Part shown: positions 25,275-32,341 of the stretch, piece by piece
How positions within the stretch are numbered: position 1 is the first letter of the stretch
How the letters are laid out: every line of letters starts with the position of its first letter
NCBI RefSeq assembly: GCF_900111075.1
Contig: NZ_FOFZ01000007.1
Location: forward strand, 124,001-188,000
Direction of reading: 5' to 3'
Source of the DNA: Flavobacterium frigoris
GTDB lineage: Bacteria; Bacteroidota; Bacteroidia; Flavobacteriales; Flavobacteriaceae
DNA: 64,000 bases
The notes under the pieces: generated by a model
The model's input: the letters and a program-made list of their open reading frames with translations, nothing else
Database searches by the model: none
What the model was told of the DNA's origin: nothing
Translations under genes and position numbers: made by a program

Positions 25275-26726
25275 TTAATGTTGTGATCCTTCAGGTGCTT
25301 TTTCAATATACATTTGGTTTTGATTGTTTAACGATTTGGAATCTGTAAAGTATTCAAAATCTTTCACTTGATTTTGTTTCAGCATTTTACCAGTTCCTGT
25401 AATTTTACCGATTGCTGTACTTAATAGGGGTTCATCTGTACTTCCTAGGACACCGAATGTACTAACTTTTTCAATTAATTCGTAGTTGGGAACTAAGCCG
25501 CCTAGATAATCACCAAATCCAACTGAGTTGACGCTCTGTGCTACAATAGGCTGCATTGCATAACGATGGTTAGGATTTCTATTAACCGAACCAAAGGAAG
25601 GAGAATCATATAATGTGATCGACGCTACGTTTTTACCATAGGTTAAGTCTCCTATTTGTACAACATTTATATAAGGCTTGAGCCCATTTATAATAAGCTC
25701 ACTTGCCGAGGCAGTACTTTTTGTAGTTAATATATAGACTGTAGAAAGTTCTAAGCTGTTGATAGTTGCAGGATCTATAAATTGATAATCGGTGTCATTA
25801 TCACTGTTTTTATTATTCCATTTTAGTTTTGAAAATGTTTGCCCTTTGAACTGTCCTGTTATCATGCTTGCTAATTTTGTAGCTGTATTTACAGAACCTC
25901 CGCCATTGTAGCGTAAATCAAGAACTAAATCAGTAATTCCTTGAGATTTTAAACTACCAAAAGCATCATTCAGTTGTGAGTCATAACTGGAATAGAATCC
26001 ATTATACATTAAATAACCAATATTATGCGATCCGTTAATAATTACTTTATTTATTAAAATTGGATTCTCATTTAAAACTGTTTTAGTTAAATCAAGAGAT
26101 TTATCATTAGGGGTGATTACTGGATTATTATTTGTATCAAACGTAAGGGTTGCGAAGTTTAATGTATAACTTTCGGATGATCCAAATAGTAAACTTGCGT
26201 AATTGTCTCTAGTAAGTTTTGTTCCATTAACGGCATAAAAAACTTCACCCCGTTTTATGTTTTTTGCTGCTGCATCTGAGTTTGGTATAATATAGCGAAC
26301 AAAACCAATAACGTCATTACTGTTTGAGGATACACGGCTTAGTCCAAAATCAACTCCGTTATTTTTTGTAGTTCCTTGAAGTTGTCCTTCGAGTTCTAAA
26401 TAGTCACTCACTATCCAACTGAACCTGTCAACGGCATCTTTTGGATCGGGGTAAAGACTAGAGGGTCTATAAAGTAAACTTTGAAATAATTTTTCAGGAG
26501 TTGAATAGGTTTGTAAGAAAGTGTTTAGCTCATTTTGAGATGCAAATCGGTCATCAGATAAGTTAGTTACGTTCGGTTGCCATAAATAATACTGGTTTAG
26601 GCCTTTCCAGATGAAATCCTGAACTTCCAAGCTTATTGGTGCCGCAGTATCGTCCATGTCTTGACAACCTTGGAAAGAAAAAACTACTAAAAGGAGTAAT
26701 AACGCAAATTTAAATGTAGGTTTCAT
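25275..26726 (-). CDS. S41-family C-terminal-processing peptidase, lipoprotein
   Basis: 483 aa. A lipoprotein signal ends at VFSFQGC (Cys near residue 21). A PDZ-like domain follows (about 110-205) and then the S41 protease domain with LDLRYNGGGSVNTA, the catalytic Ser in TKSTASASELI and the Lys in TYGKNV. It cleaves proteins at their C-termini in the cell envelope. It is divergent from the ECF sigma gene; the shared 126-base region could hold a common control site. Confidence 0.88.
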   Translation of the reverse strand: MKPTFKFALLLLLVVFSFQGCQDMDDTAAPISLEVQDFIWKGLNQYYLWQPNVTNLSDDRFASQNELNTFLQTYSTPEKLFQSLLYRPSSLYPDPKDAVDRFSWIVSDYLELEGQLQGTTKNNGVDFGLSRVSSNSNDVIGFVRYIIPNSDAAAKNIKRGEVFYAVNGTKLTRDNYASLLFGSSESYTLNFATLTFDTNNNPVITPNDKSLDLTKTVLNENPILINKVIINGSHNIGYLMYNGFYSSYDSQLNDAFGSLKSQGITDLVLDLRYNGGGSVNTATKLASMITGQFKGQTFSKLKWNNKNSDNDTDYQFIDPATINSLELSTVYILTTKSTASASELIINGLKPYINVVQIGDLTYGKNVASITLYDSPSFGSVNRNPNHRYAMQPIVAQSVNSVGFGDYLGGLVPNYELIEKVSTFGVLGSTDEPLLSTAIGKITGTGKMLKQNQVKDFEYFTDSKSLNNQNQMYIEKAPEGSQH

Positions 26727-26852
26727 ATATTAGGATAATTTACTTAATGAACGTAAAAATAGTATCTTTAGTTTTAATTTTTATATTTTTTGTAACAAAA
26801 ATAAAACTGTCTCGTCTTTATAGTATATGACGGCCAAATAATTTATTGATTT

Positions 26853-27362
26853 ATGAGTCAAACAGAGTTTCTGCAGATTACGGCTGCATTTAAAGACAAA
26901 GTCTTTCGATTAGCAAAACGATTGCTCATAAGTACAGAGGAAGCCGAGGATGCTACTCAAGAGATTTTTATAAAATTATGGAGTAAAAACCAAAACTTAA
27001 TTGCCTTCAATAATGTAGAGGCTTTTGCTATGACCATGACCAAAAATTATTGTTTGGATCAGTTAAAGTCAAAAAGAGCCGGAAACGTGAAGATCAGCCA
27101 CTATGATTTTGCGGATAAATCGGCAAGATTAGATAAAATAGTGGAAGATGAGGACAGTTTAAAATGGGTTGAAAAAATCATTAATCAATTGCCTGAGCAG
27201 CAAAAACTAATAATTCAGATGCGCGACATTGAACAATATGAGTTTGAAGAAATTGCAATAATATTGGAAATGAATGAAACGGCCATTCGGGTAACGCTTT
27301 CAAGAGCAAGAAAAACAATTAGAGAAAATATGATAAAAATTCACAGTTATGGAATTGAATAA
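26853..27362 (+). CDS. ECF-type RNA polymerase sigma factor
   Basis: 169 aa. Region 2 is visible as AEDATQEIFIKLWSK and FAMTMTKNYCLDQLKS, region 4 as INQLPEQQKLIIQMRDIEQY and the helix MNETAIRVTLSRARKTIRE. Length fits extracytoplasmic-function sigma factors, which direct transcription of stress or envelope genes. It overlaps the next gene by 14 bases, so a membrane partner is translated with it. Confidence 0.92.
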   Translation: MSQTEFLQITAAFKDKVFRLAKRLLISTEEAEDATQEIFIKLWSKNQNLIAFNNVEAFAMTMTKNYCLDQLKSKRAGNVKISHYDFADKSARLDKIVEDEDSLKWVEKIINQLPEQQKLIIQMRDIEQYEFEEIAIILEMNETAIRVTLSRARKTIRENMIKIHSYGIE

Positions 27363-27807
27363 AACAGAAATACTACTAGAAAAATACTTTGAAGGGCAAA
27401 GTAGTATTGAAGAGGAGAAGGAGTTGCAAAAGTACTTTGCTTCTGCTAATATTGCGCCTCATTTAAAACAGTACACCCCACTTTTTGGGTATTTCTCACA
27501 GGCTGCTGCACAAGAGTTGAAGCGAGAAATTAAGGTACTACCGAGAATTCAAGATAAAAAAAGAACAACAAACCTATGGTTGTCGATCGCGGCTTCAATT
27601 GTTGTTATGCTAGTTGCCGGAACCTATGTGTATTTTGATAAGGAATCTCCAAGCGAGGAGCTGGGAACATATGATAATCCAGAGGCAGCAATGAGAGAGA
27701 CACAGAGAGCATTAGCTATGTTGTCGAGCCACGTGAATGTTGGCATAGAAAGTGTTATAGTTTTGGAGCAGTACGAGGATTCAAAAAATTTAATTTTTAA
27801 ACAATAA
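27349..27807 (+). CDS. Probable membrane anti-sigma partner
   Basis: 152 aa. The N-terminal cytoplasmic part begins with LLEKYFEGQSSIEEEKELQKYF, a pattern common in Bacteroidota anti-sigma-like proteins; one transmembrane helix (LWLSIAASIVVMLVAGTYVYF, about residues 79-99) follows, then a short outer domain. Overlap with the sigma gene suggests that it controls that factor. No zinc-finger motif is visible. Role inferred from context. Confidence 0.68.
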   Translation: MELNKTEILLEKYFEGQSSIEEEKELQKYFASANIAPHLKQYTPLFGYFSQAAAQELKREIKVLPRIQDKKRTTNLWLSIAASIVVMLVAGTYVYFDKESPSEELGTYDNPEAAMRETQRALAMLSSHVNVGIESVIVLEQYEDSKNLIFKQ

Positions 27808-27820
27808 TAAATAAAAGAAA

Positions 27821-28351
27821 ATGAAAAAGTTTATAATCACATTAGTAATAGTATTGGTTTCTAGTCCGTTTTTTGCGCAAGCTGCATTTGATAAGTTTGA
27901 CGGACAAGATGATGTTACGTCCATCATCGTAAATAAAAAGATGTTTGAATTGATGAGTAAGGTAAAAGTTGACGCTTCTGATAGGGAAACACAACAATAT
28001 ATGAATTTGATAAAAAAACTTAACAATCTGAAAGTTTTTACCACTAGTAGCACAAGAGCAACTAATGAAATGAGGTCAGCTGCAGAAAAGTATGTAAGAA
28101 CGGCTGGTTTAGAAGAACTGATGCGTGTTAATGACAGTGGCAAGAACATTAAAATATTAGTAAAATCCGGAGCTACAGATTCCCAAATAAAAGAGCTTTT
28201 GATGTTTATCGAAGGCGGGAGCAAATCAGATGAAACCGTTTTGATGTCGTTGACAGGGAACTTTGATTTGAATGAAATTTCTATTCTTACCGATAAAATG
28301 AGAATCCCTGGTGGAGCTGATTTGAAAAGAGCAACCAAAGGGAAAAAATAA
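27821..28351 (+). CDS. DUF4252 exported protein
   Basis: 176 aa. Signal peptide (residues 1-19, ending FAQA) and then the DUF4252 pattern FDKFDGQDDVTSIIVNKKMFELM and MRVNDSGKNIKILVKSG. It lies 13 bases after the membrane protein and 1 base before a second DUF4252 gene. The function is unknown; such proteins usually come with an ECF sigma factor and an anti-sigma partner in this group. Confidence 0.82.
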   Translation: MKKFIITLVIVLVSSPFFAQAAFDKFDGQDDVTSIIVNKKMFELMSKVKVDASDRETQQYMNLIKKLNNLKVFTTSSTRATNEMRSAAEKYVRTAGLEELMRVNDSGKNIKILVKSGATDSQIKELLMFIEGGSKSDETVLMSLTGNFDLNEISILTDKMRIPGGADLKRATKGKK

Positions 28352-28352
28352 A

Positions 28353-28889
28353 ATGAGAACGATTTATAGCATCGCGATTTTTCTAGGTATGTTAGTTGTT
28401 GGTTGTAATTCAGAGCCTACACTGCAGAAATATTTTGTAGAAAATACAGAAAATAAAGATTTCATTGCATTAGATATTTCGCCCAGTATACTAAATTTAG
28501 ACAAAGCGAAATTGTCTGCTGAGCAAAATGGAGCTTTAGAATCATTTGACAAAATGAATGTTTTGGCATTTAAGCTTAATGAAACCAACAAGGCGCAATT
28601 TGAATCAGAACGTGCCAAGGTTAATTTGATTCTAAAGGACGCGAAGTACCAACAGCTGATGAAGTATAGTTCTGGTTCGGCAGGGGCTTCAGTGAGTTAT
28701 GTAGGCACAGATGAGCATATAGACGAGTTTGTGTTGTATGCGAACAGTAAAGAGGCTGGATTTGCCGTTGTAAGGGTATTAGGTAAGGATATGAATCCGA
28801 ATAATGTGATCACATTGATGTCTGTTTTGAAAAAATCTAATATCGATATGGCGCAATTAAAACCGTTACAGGAAATGTTTAAAAAATAA
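28353..28889 (+). CDS. DUF4252 lipoprotein, second copy
   Basis: 178 aa. Lipoprotein signal with Cys near residue 18 (LGMLVVGCNSEPTLQKYF). The rest resembles the preceding DUF4252 protein at the fold level (FIALDISPSILNLDKAKLS, GTDEHIDEFVLYANSKEAG). The two may be an old tandem duplication, now differing in anchoring (secreted versus lipid-anchored). Function unknown. Confidence 0.8.
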   Translation: MRTIYSIAIFLGMLVVGCNSEPTLQKYFVENTENKDFIALDISPSILNLDKAKLSAEQNGALESFDKMNVLAFKLNETNKAQFESERAKVNLILKDAKYQQLMKYSSGSAGASVSYVGTDEHIDEFVLYANSKEAGFAVVRVLGKDMNPNNVITLMSVLKKSNIDMAQLKPLQEMFKK

Positions 28890-28908
28890 AATAACACATT
28901 TTTAATTA

Positions 28909-28942
28909 GAAGCGTTCTGGCAGTTTGTTGGGACGCTTTTTT
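28909..28942 (+). terminator. Terminator of the sigma-DUF4252 operon
   Basis: AAGCGTTC pairs with GGACGCTT around a loop and is followed by a run of seven T. Confidence 0.8.
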
Positions 28943-29125
28943 TATGTGATCCATTCTATTTAGCTATTGTTTAAAGTGCGTTTTCGACTTGATCCGTTTT
29001 ACGGATAATTAATTTAAAAATCACTAAAAGTTGGTATTGTGAAAGAGCTGTAATACGCGTTTCTTTACATTATTGTAAGAGTGGTCCCTTAATGGATTAT
29101 TTGTCGAACTTAAATTGGGATTGAG

Positions 29126-29290
29126 ATGATGTTTGCTGCGAAATATAGGGAAGCTAATAGTGAGCTACTAAAAGAGGAACGTAAAAAAGACAGATTGTTT
29201 TTATATCTAGGTACTTTTTTTATGATAGCGGTGGGATGTTCGATGGTATTTTTACTGGTTATGGCTTTTTTAACAAATCTGGGAGGATAG
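29126..29290 (+). CDS. Small membrane protein, 54 aa
   Basis: A short ORF with tandem ATG starts (29126 and 29129) encodes a charged N-terminal helix (KYREANSELLKEERKKDR) and one hydrophobic helix of about 28 residues (LFLYLGTFFMIAVGCSMVFL). It sits alone after the DUF4252 operon. Layout with a basic flank before the helix suits a real single-pass protein. Function unknown. Confidence 0.5.
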   Translation: MMFAAKYREANSELLKEERKKDRLFLYLGTFFMIAVGCSMVFLLVMAFLTNLGG

Positions 29291-29316
29291 TTTAGAAATA
29301 GTGCTTAAAAATAAGG

Positions 29317-29436
29317 TTGACTTCGTCTTTCCTACAAAGTCCCTGTTTGCAAATACAAGGTCCTTAAAAAACAGTAAAAGTAAGGTTACTATTTTTTAAG
29401 GCCTTTCGATAGGACGGACGGGATAGACGAAGTCAA
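29317..29436. repeat. Nested inverted repeats left of the island
   Basis: Outer arms TTGACTTCGTCT (29317-29328) and AGACGAAGTCAA (29425-29436) are perfect. Inside, 29362-29377 pairs with 29386-29401 with one mismatch around an 8-base loop. A folded RNA or a degenerate mobile repeat of about 120 bases is possible. No ORF lies inside. Confidence 0.55.
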
Positions 29437-29458
29437 TCCCAAAAAAGCTCTGCTTTGA

Positions 29459-29521
29459 AAACAAAATGCCGAAATTAAATAGTCAAAGCCAGCTTTACTA
29501 TTTAATTTCGGCATTTTGTTT
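29459..29521. repeat. 25-bp perfect hairpin at the island's left border
   Basis: 29459-29483 pairs perfectly with 29497-29521 around a 13-base loop. It ends 4 bases before the left attachment sequence. It may be a terminator for genes to the left, though its stem is long for that. Confidence 0.7.
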
Positions 29522-29525
29522 ATTC

Positions 29526-29539
29526 GTGACCACGGTGGG
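29526..29539. other. Left attachment site (attL) of the island
   Basis: 14 bases, GTGACCACGGTGGG, are identical to 46951-46964, the 3' end of the tRNA-Leu gene. The similarity runs on imperfectly to 29552: the inner T-stem arm CCCAC is present again after a diverged 7-base loop. This marks the far end of an element that integrated into the tRNA gene. Confidence 0.75.
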
Positions 29540-29623
29540 GACATTACCCACATATTTGCATATTTCTTAAAATGTTTAAATGTACTGTTAATCAGGTAGT
29601 TGTAATTTAATTAGTGTATTCGA

Positions 29624-29651
29624 ATATGACTAAATATGATTAAATATGATT
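29624..29651 (+). repeat. 10-bp direct repeats near attL
   Basis: ATATGACTAA, ATATGATTAA and ATATGATT follow each other with a 10-base period (29624, 29634, 29644), just upstream of the GGTTGACTA pair. Helically phased repeats next to an integrase gene are typical of recombinase or excisionase binding sites. Confidence 0.5.
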
Positions 29652-29653
29652 GC

Positions 29654-29673
29654 GGTTGACTAACGGTTGACTA
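29654..29673 (+). promoter_or_regulatory. Paired arm-type sites at the left end
   Basis: GGTTGACTA occurs at 29654-29662 and 29665-29673, an 11-base period. The same pair with the same period lies at 46896-46915 near attR. The second copy contains the TTG used by the integrase promoter. Confidence 0.6.
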
Positions 29674-29697
29674 GATTTAAATTTTTTCTTACATTTG
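29667..29697 (+). promoter_or_regulatory. Integrase promoter
   Basis: TTG at 29667-29669 and TACATTTG at 29690-29697 with a 20-base spacer fit the Bacteroidota consensus. The -33 element lies within the second GGTTGACTA copy, so integrase binding could repress its own gene. Confidence 0.5.
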
Positions 29698-29719
29698 ATT
29701 TGTCTAAAAAATAAAAAAT

Positions 29720-31021
29720 ATGGCTACTATAAAGTTTTTGCTTCAAAGTAAAAAGGACAACTCAAATATCTATGTTCGCTATTCAATAAATAGGAATATT
29801 GTTTTAAAACGGAAAACGGGTTTTGTTATTGATTTTAAAGATTGGAGTGAAGATAGGTCCCTCCCAAAAACTGGAAAAGAAGATTTAAAGGCATTAAAAT
29901 CAAAATTAGAAAAATTAGCCACCTTTATAAATGATGCTCATAATGATGCAGTAAGTAAAGGAATTGAATTTACTGGTTCTTGGCTACAACTTCAAATTGA
30001 TTTTTACAATAAAAAAACTCCTGTCGTAGATTTAGATATTTTGACAACATATATTCAAAAATACATTGATGAAGCACCCTATAAGCAAAATGCAAAAAAA
30101 GAACTAGGATTAAGTAAAGGTCGCATACAGAATTTAAAGCTATTCAAAAAGACAGTTTTACGTTATGAAAACGATGTATGTAGCAGTAAAAGTATTTTAA
30201 TAAAGGATATTAATTTACAATTTGTCGAAAAGTTTAAAATGTGGTTATTTGGCAAAGGATATTCGGTTAATTATGTGGGGAAAAACATAGCGAATATTAG
30301 AACAATTTGTCTTGATGCCTCGAAGAACGATATTGAAACATCTGAGCAAATTAAAAATATTAAAGGATTGTCAGAAAGTAAAGAGCCTGAAGACATAATA
30401 TTTTTAAGCGAAGAGGAGCAAGAATCAATTAAGAATGCAAAATTAGTAAGTTTAGCTCTTATAAATGCACGTAAGTGGTTATTGTTAGGTTGCCTGATTG
30501 GGCAGCGTGCTGGAGATTTACTTAACATCACAGATAAAAGCATAAAAGACCTTAATGGCATGAAAATAATCGAATTAAAGCAACAGAAAACTGGTAAGTT
30601 AGTCGCAATTCCGTTATTGCCAGAAGCGGTTGAAATAATCGAAAATGGACTACCTTATAAAACGTCTTTAGTTCGATTCAATGAATATATTAAAAAAGTT
30701 TGCCAAGCAGCGGAAATCAACACACCCACTAAAGGACGAAAAAAACTAAAGCAAGGAGAGCCAACCGTGAAAGATGTTTATCCTAAATGGGAAGTTATTA
30801 GCTCACACGTTTGTAGACGTTCATTTGCCACTAATTTTTATGGACGTATTCCAACTCCTGTTCTTATGAATATTACTGCTCATGGAACGGAGCGGATGTT
30901 CCTATCCTATATAGGAAAGACTACTTATGATAATGCATATCAAATGTTGGAATATTTCAGTAAACTAACTCCGAAACCGAAAAAATCAGTTTTAAATATT
31001 GTAGAAGAATCAGCTAAATAA
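29720..31021 (+). CDS. int: Tyrosine recombinase / integrase
   Basis: 433 aa. The N-terminal 75 residues form a Bacteroidota-type arm-DNA-binding domain (YVRYSINRNIVLKRKTGFVI), then a SAM-like core-binding domain (about 100-220) and the catalytic domain with Arg263 (GQRAGDLL), Lys290, H363-x-x-R366 (SSHVCRRSFAT), His388 and the nucleophile Tyr397 (LSYIGKTTYDNA). All catalytic residues are present. It should integrate and excise the island at the tRNA-Leu site. Confidence 0.93.
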   Translation: MATIKFLLQSKKDNSNIYVRYSINRNIVLKRKTGFVIDFKDWSEDRSLPKTGKEDLKALKSKLEKLATFINDAHNDAVSKGIEFTGSWLQLQIDFYNKKTPVVDLDILTTYIQKYIDEAPYKQNAKKELGLSKGRIQNLKLFKKTVLRYENDVCSSKSILIKDINLQFVEKFKMWLFGKGYSVNYVGKNIANIRTICLDASKNDIETSEQIKNIKGLSESKEPEDIIFLSEEEQESIKNAKLVSLALINARKWLLLGCLIGQRAGDLLNITDKSIKDLNGMKIIELKQQKTGKLVAIPLLPEAVEIIENGLPYKTSLVRFNEYIKKVCQAAEINTPTKGRKKLKQGEPTVKDVYPKWEVISSHVCRRSFATNFYGRIPTPVLMNITAHGTERMFLSYIGKTTYDNAYQMLEYFSKLTPKPKKSVLNIVEESAK

Positions 31022-31031
31022 TTATTAAGAA

Positions 31032-31973
31032 ATGAAAAAAAATAAATCTACCTACATCACAGATTTAACATCTGAAATACTTACAAATAAAATTTTGTTG
31101 GATGAATGGGCAGAGTTCAGTAAGGACATGGACTTCTTAGAACTATCTACTGAAATACTCTCTGATATTGATTTATTATTTAGTTGGGATTGCAATAATG
31201 TTTTGAACCTAAAATTAGCGGGTGTTTTATCTAAAGGGCAAAATTTTGAATTAAGTAGTGGAATGGTAATTCAATTGGATGAGTCCTATAGATTCCCGAT
31301 GAAACCCTTTTTATATAAAATGAGTATAAAAGCCATGATTAGAAAGAAGGTAATCGAGAAGATTATTAAAGAAGATTTAATAAGTCAAGGTAATAGTTTA
31401 GAGCAAGTAGAGAATGCAGAACGAATAGTGAGAATGACAAATCTATTACGATCAGTTCAACAAATGGATAAGTATTCTTTACGGTCTCAATTAGTTTTAT
31501 TTTTGAAGTTGATACCTGAGGCGATTTATAGACTCAAAGAAGACTCAAATAATTTTTACAAGAAAAAAGCAGATGAGTTTTTGCTTCCCATAAATGAAAA
31601 CACTAATAACGATGAAAGTGTTGCTCTCGATTTAGCAAAAAGCACTAATTTAGAAAAAGAGAAGAACCCTTTTCCTTTATTGTTTACAACTACAGAAGTT
31701 TACAATTGTTTTTTAGAATATCAGAAATATATAGTTGATTTTTATATCGATTATTCTTATCTTAAAAAAAGATTGGAAATAGAGAAATTAATTCATAACC
31801 ACAAAGACAATGAATTTATGAAAATTGTATTTGAACAGATTAAAGTTGTAAATGATAGGGATTATCAAAAGTATTTTGTGGAGGGTAAATTAAGGTCTTT
31901 AGATAAAAGCCATAGTACTCAAAGAGAAAATAATTTTAATATTGTTTTTGACACTATTTTAAATCCAATATAA
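31032..31973 (+). CDS. Hypothetical island protein, 313 aa
   Basis: Starts 10 bases after the integrase stop, so it is probably co-transcribed. The sequence is acidic and largely helical, with no signal peptide, membrane helix or nucleotide-binding motif that I can see (conspicuous stretches are LSTEILSDIDLLFSWDCNN and MIRKKVIEKIIKEDL). I do not recognise it. Its position next to the integrase makes a role in mobility or control possible. Confidence 0.65.
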   Translation: MKKNKSTYITDLTSEILTNKILLDEWAEFSKDMDFLELSTEILSDIDLLFSWDCNNVLNLKLAGVLSKGQNFELSSGMVIQLDESYRFPMKPFLYKMSIKAMIRKKVIEKIIKEDLISQGNSLEQVENAERIVRMTNLLRSVQQMDKYSLRSQLVLFLKLIPEAIYRLKEDSNNFYKKKADEFLLPINENTNNDESVALDLAKSTNLEKEKNPFPLLFTTTEVYNCFLEYQKYIVDFYIDYSYLKKRLEIEKLIHNHKDNEFMKIVFEQIKVVNDRDYQKYFVEGKLRSLDKSHSTQRENNFNIVFDTILNPI

Positions 31974-32059
31974 TTTGACTTCCCCAAATGGGAAAAAACT
32001 GCCCTAAAGGAGCATTCATTCGGATACATCTTGCGCCTAATTAACCAATATAAGGCAGC

Positions 32060-32335
32060 ATGAACCAGATTTATTTAAACGGCATTACATTACAAGAGTT
32101 AGTTGATGCACTTTATCCATTATTCCAACTTAAGCAAGTTGAGCAACAAAAACAACAAGATCAATCTTCAAATGATTTAATGACTCGAAAAGAAGTTTGC
32201 GAACTTTTGAGCATTAACTTTTCTACACTTTGGAAACACACAAAGAGTGGTAAATTAAAAAGTTCTGGAATTGGGAACCGTGTTTTTTATTCCAGAGCGC
32301 AAGTTTTAGAAGCTGTTAAACCTATTAATTCTTAA
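32060..32335 (+). CDS. HTH (excisionase-like) DNA-binding protein
   Basis: 91 aa. The C-terminal half is a MerR-type helix-turn-helix of the excisionase/HTH-17 kind (MTRKEVCELLSINFSTLWKH, then SGIGNRVFYSRAQVLEAV). The N-terminus is Gln-rich. It ends in TAA, followed at once by an in-frame TAG and then the reading frame of the next protein. It could act as excisionase, or direct the downstream protein to an origin. Confidence 0.82.
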   Translation: MNQIYLNGITLQELVDALYPLFQLKQVEQQKQQDQSSNDLMTRKEVCELLSINFSTLWKHTKSGKLKSSGIGNRVFYSRAQVLEAVKPINS

Positions 32336-32341
32336 TAGGTT

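Noticed and set aside
27790..28338. 182-aa open frame antisense to the first DUF4252 gene
   Set aside because: Its translation is a low-complexity shadow of the plus-strand gene, which has a signal peptide and family pattern; nothing supports a second protein.
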